Positions 55,757 through 64,000 of a DNA stretch of 64,000 bases are shown here, piece by piece. The stretch is taken from NCBI GenBank assembly GCA_047495785.1, contig JBLDXI010000014.1, positions 652,653 through 716,652 on the forward strand, given 5' to 3'. This DNA comes from Lepidodermella squamata (lineage: Eukaryota > Gastrotricha). The first letter of the stretch is position 1, and every line of letters begins with the position of its first letter. The position numbers and the translations under genes are program-made. The notes below the pieces were generated by a model. That model was not told where the DNA came from. It was given only the letters and a program-made list of their open reading frames with translations, and made no database searches.

Positions 55757-56974
55757 ATGCTTAAATCAATTTTTAAAGCCTTCGTTTCCTTAGCGTGTTG
55801 TTTTCTTCTGACCCTTGCGGAGAATGAGATTGACTTGAACGAGACTACAAGCAGTACGACGTCCTTGACGACGTCGCCTCTTGAGGACAGATTTCCTGAT
55901 GAAATGATGTTCGATTCACAAGCTTTATATGATCCTAATGAAGTTCTCAGGATATGTCCGAATTTTTCGCCTTATCGTTACAGTCCACACACAAGCCGGG
56001 GCTCACCTCTACTTATAGCTGTTCGATACGATCCGTACAGCTTTAACGGAATTGACGGTGCTGCTGAGGTTGCGTCAATCACGGGCCTCCTCCAATTTCT
56101 ATGGTCCCCGGTCTGTTTGGGCTGGCGAAGTATGCATAACAGAACATTTTCAATTGTTCAAATGAGACCGCCGGACATCATGTGGATGCCGAAAATCCTC
56201 TTCCGTGGAAACTCAGAATTGTCCATTCAATCCAGTGGTAACAATCAAGAGCTATTGCTGCATTTTTTTCCCCGCCGAACACCCGACGAAATGTTTTCTT
56301 TTAGCTGGTCGGTAACAGGCGAATTCGTTTCATACTGTGGCTTAGATTTACGAAAATTCCCTGCCGATACGCAGCAATGCTCTTTCAATTTCCAGTTAGG
56401 CGCGTTGCCTATGGATTTCAAATTCGCTTCTTTTAGTTTGGGAGCTCAAGTAAAAGACTCGTGGAATGCTGAATGGAAGGTCCTTTACTACAACGCAAGC
56501 ATTATCAAGGGCTACTACGCCGGTTTCCCAGCTGTTTCAATTACAGTGGTTATCAAAAGGGTTCCGGACTTTTACTTGTACCATCTCGTCGCCCCGTGTT
56601 TCGTTCTAGCTATCATGGAAATGTGCAGTTTTGCCTTACCTCCTGAAACATCAGAACGGGCATCTTATACCCTAACAATCTACCTAGCTTTTGCTGTGCT
56701 TGAATCCCAACTAATCATGATGATACCGAAGACCCCACAGAAAATGCTGATAGCTGACTTGATTCTTTTCCAAGCTGCTTTTTCGATGATGATCACAATT
56801 TATTCCGCGCTATTGTGCCTATTCGTCCATGTCAGACCGGCGACGGCAGCGAAAAACATTGCGCGGAACATCCGACTAAGTTTTCACGCTATTCTTGACA
56901 TTTCTTTCTTCATCATCTTTGCATTAACTTTAATCGTTGCTACTGCTTACTTTATATCAGCTATTTTGGATTAG
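55757..56974 (+). CDS. Cys-loop ligand-gated ion channel subunit 5
   Basis: An intronless gene of 405 residues. A signal peptide (MLKSIFKAFVSLACCFLLTLA) precedes a Thr-rich stretch and LRICPNFSPYRYSP. Cys-loop CGLDLRKFPADTQQC; M1 FYLYHLVAPCFVLAIMEMCS; linker PPETSERASY with an acidic residue as in cation channels; M2 TLTIYLAFAVLESQLIMM; M3 LILFQAAFSMMITIYSALL; M4 near the end. The M3-M4 loop is about 20 residues. It is a tandem paralogue of receptor gene 6. A 55-base piece of its M1 region occurs again at 60689-60743. Ligand unknown. Confidence 0.86.
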   Translation: MLKSIFKAFVSLACCFLLTLAENEIDLNETTSSTTSLTTSPLEDRFPDEMMFDSQALYDPNEVLRICPNFSPYRYSPHTSRGSPLLIAVRYDPYSFNGIDGAAEVASITGLLQFLWSPVCLGWRSMHNRTFSIVQMRPPDIMWMPKILFRGNSELSIQSSGNNQELLLHFFPRRTPDEMFSFSWSVTGEFVSYCGLDLRKFPADTQQCSFNFQLGALPMDFKFASFSLGAQVKDSWNAEWKVLYYNASIIKGYYAGFPAVSITVVIKRVPDFYLYHLVAPCFVLAIMEMCSFALPPETSERASYTLTIYLAFAVLESQLIMMIPKTPQKMLIADLILFQAAFSMMITIYSALLCLFVHVRPATAAKNIARNIRLSFHAILDISFFIIFALTLIVATAYFISAILD

Positions 56975-57175
56975 ACGGGTAGTTATACCAAATATTTGTC
57001 ATCTCACGCATTTCGGTAATATGTTCTCACACGGTATCAGCGGTATATTCCGAAGCTTTTAATTATTTCAATATCGCTGACTGATTGTATAAGGCAACGC
57101 TTTCGCACGTGACTCACCATTCCATCGGAATAAACAGCAAGAATAAATATTAGGTCTGATTCGCGCTGATTAAAA

Positions 57176-58450
57176 ATGTTTCCAGGTGCTGTGAGAGGAG
57201 AAAATTGTTTTATTCAAATCATTTTGACAATGATTTTGCTGGATAAAATTTGTTATTGCATCCAAGGTTTACTTATACTTGTCATCGTCATGCTGGCAGG
57301 TGCGCTGGTCGATGTGGCTTATGCGGATGAAGCTCTTTCTGAGCAGGAAAGATTCCCACAGTCAATGACTATTGACCCTCTAGCCGTCTATGACCCTTCC
57401 GAAATCTTGAGTAATTGTCCCAACTTCTCTCCTTGGCGATTCAGTCCCCTGACAAAGAGTGCTCCTCCATTGGAGATAAAAGTCCGTTACGAGTCTTATA
57501 GCTTCAATGGAATCGATAGCACTGCAGAGGTTGCATCAATAACTGGCTTACTCGAATTCCAATGGATGCCGTTATGCAGCAATTGGCAGTATTTTCGGAA
57601 TCGGTCTCGGCCTTCAAAAATCGAATGCGATCCACCGAGCATAATGTGGCGGCCGAAAATCATTTTCCGGGGAAATAACAAGGCTTCCCTCAAATCGGAC
57701 GACCGTGACGAAAGGCTTTCAATTTTTTTTACGACAAACAATCCAGCAGACGAAATGTTCGGGTTTCGATGGTCATTGAGGGGCGAATTCGTGTCGTATT
57801 GCAAATTGAATTTGCGCAAATTCCCAGCCGATACACAGCGGTGTTCTTTCAGTTTTCAGCTGGGGGAAATTGGTTTCGAATTCAAGCTTACAGACTTTAT
57901 TCTATATTCTTCTTCATCACCAGAATCGTGGAACGCTGAATGGAGTGTTATCTCTTATAATGCAAGTATCGTGAAAAACTATTTCATTCCTGGTGTTCCG
58001 GCTGCAGTTATAACGGTAACGGCAGTTAGGAGACCGGAATTCTATCTCTACCATCTCGTTGCGCCGTGTTTTGTTCTTGCTATCCTGGAAATGTGCAGCT
58101 TTTTCCTGCCATCTGAAACGTCAGAACGGGCTACATACACCTTGACCATCTACCTGGCATTTGCTGTGCTTGAATCACAGCTGATCACGATGATCCCTAA
58201 AACGCCACAGAAAATGCTGATAGCTGACTTGATTCTTTTCCAAGCCGTTTTTTCAATGATGTGCACAATTTACTCGGCTTTGCTGTGCCTTTTCGTCAAC
58301 TCGAAGCCGAATTTGGCTCAGAAAAAAATCTCATTGTTCGGTAAGGTGAAGTTTTGTTTCCAGTCACTGTTGGATTTCTGCTTTTTCATAATCTTCGCAT
58401 CCGCTTTGATTGCTGCTACGATTTACTTCATATCGTCTATTATGGAGTAG
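57176..58450 (+). CDS. Cys-loop ligand-gated ion channel subunit 6
   Basis: An intronless gene of 424 residues. The N terminus is long and hydrophobic; an ATG at 57230 would give a more ordinary signal peptide ending VDVAYA. Then LSNCPNFSPWRFSP, Cys-loop CKLNLRKFPADTQRC, M1 FYLYHLVAPCFVLAILEMCS, linker PSETSERATY, M2 TLTIYLAFAVLESQLITM, M3 LILFQAVFSMMCTIYSALL and M4. It is similar to gene 5 over its whole length, 200 bp downstream, so a recent tandem duplicate. Ligand unknown. Confidence 0.86.
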   Translation: MFPGAVRGENCFIQIILTMILLDKICYCIQGLLILVIVMLAGALVDVAYADEALSEQERFPQSMTIDPLAVYDPSEILSNCPNFSPWRFSPLTKSAPPLEIKVRYESYSFNGIDSTAEVASITGLLEFQWMPLCSNWQYFRNRSRPSKIECDPPSIMWRPKIIFRGNNKASLKSDDRDERLSIFFTTNNPADEMFGFRWSLRGEFVSYCKLNLRKFPADTQRCSFSFQLGEIGFEFKLTDFILYSSSSPESWNAEWSVISYNASIVKNYFIPGVPAAVITVTAVRRPEFYLYHLVAPCFVLAILEMCSFFLPSETSERATYTLTIYLAFAVLESQLITMIPKTPQKMLIADLILFQAVFSMMCTIYSALLCLFVNSKPNLAQKKISLFGKVKFCFQSLLDFCFFIIFASALIAATIYFISSIME

Positions 58451-58838
58451 GTTGGGAATATTAATTGTTGTCAATCAAATTTTTATAAAATCACTATACT
58501 CGTGAAGAAGGTGAATATTATCACGAAATCACAAAAAATATTTTAAAATAGAACTTTTCATTCGAAATCCAGTGATTTTTTAAAACAAAATTGAACTCGA
58601 AAATCTCGCAATCTTGTTCTCAATTTCAAAAAATACCGGCCGAAAATTGTGAAGTGAAAATTCTTGAGAAATCATTGCTTGTTTTCATTCACTTCATTTA
58701 AACAATTCCTTTCATTGTTTATTGCTTTGAATTAATCAAGCATACTTTGGTTAGCGGATATTCGCTAACCCGTCAAAAAGCCAAAGCGTCTCCCAAAAAT
58801 GTTGGGAATGTGATGTTGTAGTTTCCGCTGATAAAAAT
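58451..58838. other. Intergenic region between convergent receptor genes
   Basis: AT-rich. A small hairpin with an 8-bp stem (GGTTAGCG) lies at 58749-58770. No gene seen. Confidence 0.45.
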
Positions 58839-60092
58839 TCAAACGTGGGATAGCATTAAATTCTTTGTTATCATATCGCCTTCAATGTCCGACAACTGCT
58901 CCTCGGCTAGCACGTTTAAAAGATAGAAAACAGACGCTCCTATTAGGGCCAGCAGAAATATAAAAAAGCCGATAAAATCAGCGATTTGATGCCGTGTCCA
59001 ATCTTCAAATGAGTGAAGAAACCTAGGAAATTTGCCAGCACCAGTAGCTTCGGCCGATTTCGGGTAATTCCTCGTGTAATAACACATAGCCGCTGAGAAA
59101 AATGTGACAAGCATGCTGAAAACCGATTGGAACACAATATATTCAGCCAGGTAGATTCGCTTCGGCGATCTAGGAATCATTGAAATCAACTCCGTTTCTA
59201 GGACGCTGAATGCCAAAAAAATCGCCATCGTGTAAGAGGTTCGGTCAACTTCCTGTGGTGGTAGGAAGAAGCTGGCCATTTCCAGCAGAGCTAGAATCAA
59301 ACACGGGGCAACAAGATGGAGTAGGATGAATTCAGATTTCCGCTGAACAGCTATTCCAAACTCGACGATAGATGTCGTTAAATTGACATCATTTTTCTTA
59401 TATTTTGCGAGAAATGTGTACCCAGGACTGTCGTCCATGAACCCTTCTTCAGTTGATATCAGCAGCTTCTGGACTCGCACGACTAGCTCGAGAGACTTGA
59501 CTATCCCGCCGCATTTCTGGATGTCAGACGGGAATTTTTGAAGTTTCAGCCGGCATGTGAAGTCGAACTTCCCGATCAGAAACCACTCGAAAGTTATTCT
59601 GGTCTTTCGAGTTGCCGCATAATTCGGATAGATTGTTACTCGGAAAACTTCAGACAACTCGGCATCGTCCAGCATTCCTTTCATGCTGTTAACGAGCAGC
59701 ATTCGAGGTCGCCATAGCAGCCTGCTCGGCTCTGCATAGAACTGGCTCTTGTCAGTTTGGTCGGTAAAAGCGTTGGGATTCACGCAATCAGCTTCCCACG
59801 AGATCAAGATCTCGCCATTAATTGATATCATCTCGCCAACGTCGTCGATTCCATTGAATCGGTAGCCTCTGAAACTGAGGGTCAAGTTTAGTATATCGTC
59901 AGATATCGGTGAGACGACCTCTGGTGCAAAGTTGGGGCACCTTTTCAGAAGTTTCCGGGAAGAAGTCACGTTGCCTCTTGGTAGGAGGTTGAAAAATTTG
60001 ATGGCGTCTCTAACGGTTGAAGATCTAGCGAGAGCCAGGCTGACTTCTAGCAAGAAGCAGCAGGCAGCGGTGAATACAAGAGTTTTTATCAT
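58839..60092 (-). CDS. Cys-loop ligand-gated ion channel subunit 7
   Basis: An intronless gene of 417 residues from the ATG at 60092 (MIKTLVFTAACCFLLEVSLA, a signal peptide). A longer frame to 60131 begins with TTG and was not used. LKRCPNFAPEVV, Cys-loop CRLKLQKFPSDIQKC, M1 FILLHLVAPCLILALLEMAS, linker PPQEVDRTSY, M2 TMAIFLAFSVLETELISM, M3 YIVFQSVFSMLVTFFSAAM and M4 follow. It groups with receptor genes 1 and 3. It is inverted relative to genes 5 and 6, pointing to a local inversion or inverted duplication. Ligand unknown. Confidence 0.86.
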   Translation of the reverse strand: MIKTLVFTAACCFLLEVSLALARSSTVRDAIKFFNLLPRGNVTSSRKLLKRCPNFAPEVVSPISDDILNLTLSFRGYRFNGIDDVGEMISINGEILISWEADCVNPNAFTDQTDKSQFYAEPSRLLWRPRMLLVNSMKGMLDDAELSEVFRVTIYPNYAATRKTRITFEWFLIGKFDFTCRLKLQKFPSDIQKCGGIVKSLELVVRVQKLLISTEEGFMDDSPGYTFLAKYKKNDVNLTTSIVEFGIAVQRKSEFILLHLVAPCLILALLEMASFFLPPQEVDRTSYTMAIFLAFSVLETELISMIPRSPKRIYLAEYIVFQSVFSMLVTFFSAAMCYYTRNYPKSAEATGAGKFPRFLHSFEDWTRHQIADFIGFFIFLLALIGASVFYLLNVLAEEQLSDIEGDMITKNLMLSHV

Positions 60093-60621
60093 TTTTTTAT
60101 ACCGAACTAAATAATAAAACAGACCAATCAATCACTCAATCTGATCTTGTTTGTACGGCTTGTTTGTTATCAGCGGAAAATTGTTCGCAAATCCTGTTAT
60201 CATTTTAAATTGAACCAATGAAATTATAAGTAGAACGCGCTTATGGACTTTATAACTGATATATCCGGTATTTTCATATTTTTTAAATCGAAAGCTGTGT
60301 GCGCTAATAACAGTGATTAATCAATACGTACCTTGCATTCTTCAATCGACCTCATTATGGCCATTTATTTATTTTCGATGAAATTTGATGTTCCTAATTT
60401 TTTTCGAAATGTGATGCAAAAAACTGAACATGAACAATGCCATTGCACATTATGCAAATGAGCGTGTCCAGAATAGCCCTAACTGTCCAACTTCAAATAT
60501 ACAAGTTTTTGATCGCCAAAAATCAAGAAAAAATCGAAAAATCGGGGCTCGTCTAACACGCGTTTTATCGAAAATCATCGAATTCTTAATTCGGACTTAT
60601 TTTTAATTCTCAAAAAACATG

Positions 60622-61040
60622 GTAATCGCGTGAAAGTACAAATCCGCCAACTACTCCTTTAGTTGTGAAAATCGCTAAATTTTTGTTTGACTTTTACTTG
60701 TACCATCTCGTCGCCCCGTGTTTCGTTCTAGCTATCATGGAAAAAACTCTTTTCCAATTATTACGCAACAAATTTGACTAAATATAGAATTGTCCTCAAA
60801 AATATAGGTCGAGTAGCTCGGCCAATTCGATATTTTACGGTATAACATTCGTAAATCGTTCATATCTGAACTCGCCGCATAACTCGCTCCGTTCAGAAAT
60901 GAACTCTTTACTCATGTTATACCATACAGAAGTCACCGAGGTCATCGCGAAATGTAGTGAAAATAAAATGTTGTACAAATATACAGTAATCGCACGAAAG
61001 GTCGAATCAGCCAACTGCGCCTCTAGTTGAGAAAACTGCT
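60622..61040 (+). repeat. Diverged 55-bp direct repeat, two copies
   Basis: 60622-60676 and 60986-61040 both begin GTAATCGC and align without gaps at about 43 of 55 positions. They flank the receptor fragment at 60689-60743. Confidence 0.6.
60689..60743 (+). pseudogene. 55-bp fragment of a Cys-loop receptor gene (M1 segment)
   Basis: This stretch is identical to 56567-56621 of receptor gene 5 (coding for DFYLYHLVAPCFVLAIME). The sequence on both sides is unrelated to any receptor. It is too short to be functional; exact identity means the copying event is recent. Confidence 0.85.
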
Positions 61041-61297
61041 GAATGTCGTTTGTCATCAGAAAATGGACCTGAAAGCGTGCATTTTTCCGCTATAAAGGAT
61101 AATCCGCGAAAAGCGCGCGAGAAGATCAGCTCTGATATCGGACGTGATAGAGGGTGCTTGAAAGAGGCGCTTGTTTGTGCTTGAAAGAATAATCCTGTGG
61201 TCTTCCCACACAGATTGGTTTTACTTTAAAATAGGCCTGTTGATTGCCATTCCAACAAAAAAATTTCTAAACATTTACATTTAATTTTCGCTGTGAA

Positions 61298-62035
61298 ATG
61301 TTGCTAGTTCATATTGCATTTTTGGCCTTCCTTATTTCGCCAGTTTACGGCGCCGAGCCAACTGCCGCTTATGCCGAGGGTGATGAACAATGGACAGCAG
61401 AAGAGATTGCCGAAATTCAAACAGCTCTAGCTGCGTCTCTCAAAGCTGAATTCGTGCGTAAAGCCAAGTTTCAGCCATCCAGCTTCAACTTTATCTCCTA
61501 CGCCGGCAAGTTGTCAGTACCCGGCGGAACAAACTACCCGGTCAAGGTTCAGCTCAGCTCAACCGAATACGGCCATCTTCGCCTGTTCAAGGCTGATGAC
61601 GAAAATGCCACCCTGAATCTGGTCGATGTTCAAAGGGCGAAACAGCTCAGCGACCCGATTCGTATGGTAATTCGCGCCTCGGCAGCTGGTCGCCCGGCTC
61701 ACATTGAAACGGGCTTGGTCAGCAGCAGCCTCGACTCGCCTAGGCCTACCCTCTCGGTCACGACTCTGGCATCTACGAAAACTCAGGCCCAGGTCGACGC
61801 TGTAAAATCGCACTTTCTGTACCTGGCCAGCTTGAAGCAAGTCGACATTTTCAAGGCAATCAGCGAGCGTCACGAACTTGATACTGAATTCCCCATCGTA
61901 TTCGTCAAGGTTCAAATTTCTAACGACGGTGGAAAAGCAAATTGTGTCCACCTTAAAGTTTTCGGACAGGACAAACCGGTTGTTCTCGGCTTTGAGCTCA
62001 ACAAGTCGCTCCAAGATTCAATCGAGCAGTTTTGA
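61298..62035 (+). CDS. Secreted two-domain cystatin-like protein B
   Basis: An intronless gene of 245 residues with a signal peptide (MLLVHIAFLAFLISPVYG). The first unit has SFNFISYAGKLSVPGGTNY, VKVQLSSTEYGHLRLF and LSDPI; the second VFVKVQIS, CVHLKVFG and LNKSLQDSIEQF. The QxVxG loop is altered (KLSVPGG), so inhibition of cysteine proteases is uncertain. AATAAA is at 62086-62091. It is the first of three adjacent cystatin genes on this strand. Confidence 0.75.
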   Translation: MLLVHIAFLAFLISPVYGAEPTAAYAEGDEQWTAEEIAEIQTALAASLKAEFVRKAKFQPSSFNFISYAGKLSVPGGTNYPVKVQLSSTEYGHLRLFKADDENATLNLVDVQRAKQLSDPIRMVIRASAAGRPAHIETGLVSSSLDSPRPTLSVTTLASTKTQAQVDAVKSHFLYLASLKQVDIFKAISERHELDTEFPIVFVKVQISNDGGKANCVHLKVFGQDKPVVLGFELNKSLQDSIEQF

Positions 62036-62273
62036 CTATAAAACCTTATTTCAATTCACGTGACTGTTTTACCGCATGTAATAAGAATAAAAATGTGATG
62101 AGTCTGGATTTTTCCCACGCTTTTTGATGAGTTCATCGTTTTTTTGTGTTTAATGACGCACGTTTTTTACGCACATGAACGTAAGGTGAAAACATGTTTA
62201 CGTTAAGCTCACCTGGTTAAATATACCGCAAACTCGACCGTTTGATAGTTCAACCTGCTTCAATTCAGAAAAA

Positions 62274-62800
62274 ATGTTCAGTTACAAGTTACTTTTTTCA
62301 TGTTTAATCGGCGCTTTTGGTCAAATTCATGCCTTCACCTATTTTATGATTATGCCGAACGCGGAAATTTACTCTGGGCAGGCTAATTTGGAAAATGATT
62401 TTCAATCGAAATTCGAGACTGCCCTTAACACGACTATTCGGCAGCAATTTAATGAAATGGCTAACGATGGGCAGAGCACAGATGAATTTCAACTTGTCGC
62501 CTTGACCGCAACATCAGGTGGCTCCCAACATTATGTGAAGGTGAGAAAATTAATTAATTATTCTAATGTTATTTTTAACCTATTTTTTATCAGGTACGAT
62601 TGAGTGATAATGAATACGCTCATTTACGGGTTACTCATTCGCTGGTCTTACAACATAATCGAGCTAATAATTACCAACTAGCCGAGTTCCAGCGCGGTAA
62701 AAGCCGTAACGATCCTTTGATCCCGTTTCGTAACGATGAAACAAAGGCAACAACTCTGCTATCACTTGTTTTACCTAACAAAAAGGTCGACCTTGAGTAA
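62274..62800 (+). CDS. Secreted single-domain cystatin-like protein C
   Basis: Exons 62274-62540 and 62594-62800 join across a 53-bp intron, splitting the central strand (HYVK|VRLSDNEYAHLRV), and give 157 residues. A signal peptide (MFSYKLLFSCLIGAFGQIHA) precedes one cystatin-like unit. The usual QxVxG is replaced by ALTATSGGSQ. It is the only cystatin of the four with an intron, so it may keep the ancestral structure. Confidence 0.72.
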
Positions 62801-62933
62801 ACGCCATCGCGTTACGAATAATTGCAAAACAAAAGGACACACGTCACGCTTGGATGAAGCGTTGCACTTTCGCATTCCCGTTCTCGATTTCATTGTGATT
62901 CTGATATAGCCACTCATTTTTGTACAATAAAAC

Positions 62934-63788
62934 ATGGCTTTTCTAATATCGGCTGGATTAATTCTTGTATTTTCACATCTTACGCTTTGCCAACTGGTGC
63001 GTAACGTCGATTCTGGCGCCCTGGGCCCGGCTATAAATGCGAGCGAAATCGAATCGGAACGAAGTGGTTATGAAATCGAGCTGAGAGAACTCCTCGATTC
63101 GACGATTAAACTTCAATTCATGCTTTCGGCTAACAATCGAAAAGAGCCAGCGGAATTCACGCTGATTTCTTACGCAACTCAAGTCGTAGCCGGGACGAAT
63201 TTCTTCGCAAAAGTCAGGACTAGCAATAATACCTATGCGCACCTGCGCATCTTCAAACCGCTGAAATTCACCGGAAAACTGCCGAAATTACACGCGTTCC
63301 AGCTTAACAAAACCCTGGCTGATCCTTTGGAATATTTTGATAACGAGCAAACGATTGTTAGCATTGTGACCTTTAAACCGATGTTAGCAGCCCCACCTCG
63401 GCTGTTGGGTGGAGCGGGGCCTGTCATCAACGCGACGGATCCTGAAAACAACAACTCCACCAAGGAAGAGATCGAAAAGCTGAAAGCTGCAATCAACGAT
63501 TCTGATGTGAAAAATCAAGTTATGGCGAGATTGGGCCGAAAGAACCTAACCGATTGGCAACTGGTTTCTTACTCGAGTCAAATCGTCGCTGGAACTAATT
63601 ATTTCCTGAAAGTTAAGGTGGCTGATAACGAATATGTCCACCTGGCCTTCTTCAAACCCCTGTCATTCACTCGACTGCCGATGAAACTCAATGGGATTCA
63701 GGGAAATAAGACTTTGAGCGATGGCGTGTCTTACTTTTACGACGAGACGTTCGCGAAAACTTCTTCAAGCCAAAGAGCACCTAGATGA
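62934..63788 (+). CDS. Secreted two-domain cystatin D with intact QVVAG-type loops
   Basis: An intronless gene of 284 residues with a signal peptide (MAFLISAGLILVFSHLTLC). Two cystatin units are clear: TQVVAGTNFFAKVRTSNNTYAHLRIF and SSQIVAGTNYFLKVKVADNEYVHLAFF in essence, each with the protease-binding loop QxVAG, followed by LNKTLADPLEYF and GNKTLSDGVSYF. These fit active inhibitors of papain-type cysteine proteases; secretion suggests digestive or immune targets (inference). An AATAAA lies at 63836-63841. It is the best-preserved member of the cluster. Confidence 0.85.
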   Translation: MAFLISAGLILVFSHLTLCQLVRNVDSGALGPAINASEIESERSGYEIELRELLDSTIKLQFMLSANNRKEPAEFTLISYATQVVAGTNFFAKVRTSNNTYAHLRIFKPLKFTGKLPKLHAFQLNKTLADPLEYFDNEQTIVSIVTFKPMLAAPPRLLGGAGPVINATDPENNNSTKEEIEKLKAAINDSDVKNQVMARLGRKNLTDWQLVSYSSQIVAGTNYFLKVKVADNEYVHLAFFKPLSFTRLPMKLNGIQGNKTLSDGVSYFYDETFAKTSSSQRAPR

Positions 63789-64000
63789 TGAAATGGCAAT
63801 CCTTTTGCCACGCAAAAAACTGTTGATGATTGCGCAATAAAAAATGGATTTTTCAGCCACCTGGTTTTTTTACGGAAACAATCCCTTTTAGCCTGTTCAG
63901 AAAAATGGTTCAGATTCTCACTTTTTATTTTTTAAGGATGTGGAAAACCGGTGGCATTTGCGTAAATCACATTGCTGAAATTCGCGCCAAATGACGGCGG
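63789..64000. other. 3' flank of cystatin D to the window end
   Basis: It holds the poly(A) signal at 63836. No further gene seen. Confidence 0.5.

Larger units (their letters stand above)
60093..61297. other. Intergenic region with repeats and a receptor-gene fragment
   Basis: It contains the 55-base receptor fragment (60689-60743) and a diverged direct repeat (60622-60676 and 60986-61040). TATAACAT at 60841 faces ATGTTATA at 60916. The frame at 60835-61056 (-) overlaps these repeats and is not convincing. Confidence 0.5.

Noticed and set aside
44182-60092. Nicotinic alpha-type acetylcholine receptors as a specific call
   Set aside because: The Cys-loop and four helices are clear, but the paired cysteines of the alpha-type agonist site are absent, so only a superfamily-level call is supported.

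Overview
The window is animal nuclear DNA. It holds spliced genes with short GT-AG introns (mostly 50-90 bp) and small intergenic gaps. It carries Cys-loop receptors, CCP/sushi modules, a collybistin-type RhoGEF and CFAP300, a factor for assembling ciliary dynein arms. Two phytochelatin synthases and CFAP300 point to an invertebrate with motile cilia or flagella. I cannot name the phylum. All exon joins below were read by eye from splice sites, phase and family similarity; no transcript evidence was available.

Layout. 1-9.5 kb: the end of one arrestin-domain gene, an isochorismatase-like hydrolase fused to an allophanate-hydrolase C-terminal domain, three ankyrin-repeat genes and a complete arrestin-domain gene. 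10.3-18.7 kb: a NADAR-domain gene, ANKRD42, a 155-bp hAT-type MITE with an 8-bp target duplication, CFAP300 (head to head with ANKRD42) and a DH-PH RhoGEF of the collybistin/ASEF type.

19.8-32.1 kb is the most unusual region. It is a nearly perfect 12.3-kb palindrome with two 5.9-kb arms around a 475-bp asymmetric loop. Each arm carries the same end of a Maverick/Polinton-like virus-derived element: 63-bp terminal repeats, dUTPase, deoxynucleoside kinase, RING/TRAF-type zinc finger protein, a PC4-like single-stranded-DNA-binding protein and the front part of a protein-primed-type DNA polymerase B. The polymerase stops before its palm domain in both arms, and no integrase, ATPase or capsid gene is present. 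Several of these genes contain short spliceosomal introns like those of the host. No target-site duplication is visible. The right junction cuts a mitochondrial-type Na/Ca exchanger gene (SLC8B1/NCLX) and its missing 3' end is not on the other side, so the palindrome marks either a genomic breakpoint or an assembly join.

35.8-42.3 kb: a CCP-repeat gene that appears to choose between two terminal exons, one giving a hydrophobic tail and one adding nine more CCP modules plus ankyrin repeats. 42.4-60.1 kb: seven Cys-loop receptor genes, five of them intronless, interleaved with two phytochelatin synthase genes and one cystatin gene. 61.3-63.8 kb: three more secreted cystatin-like genes, two of them with two cystatin domains.
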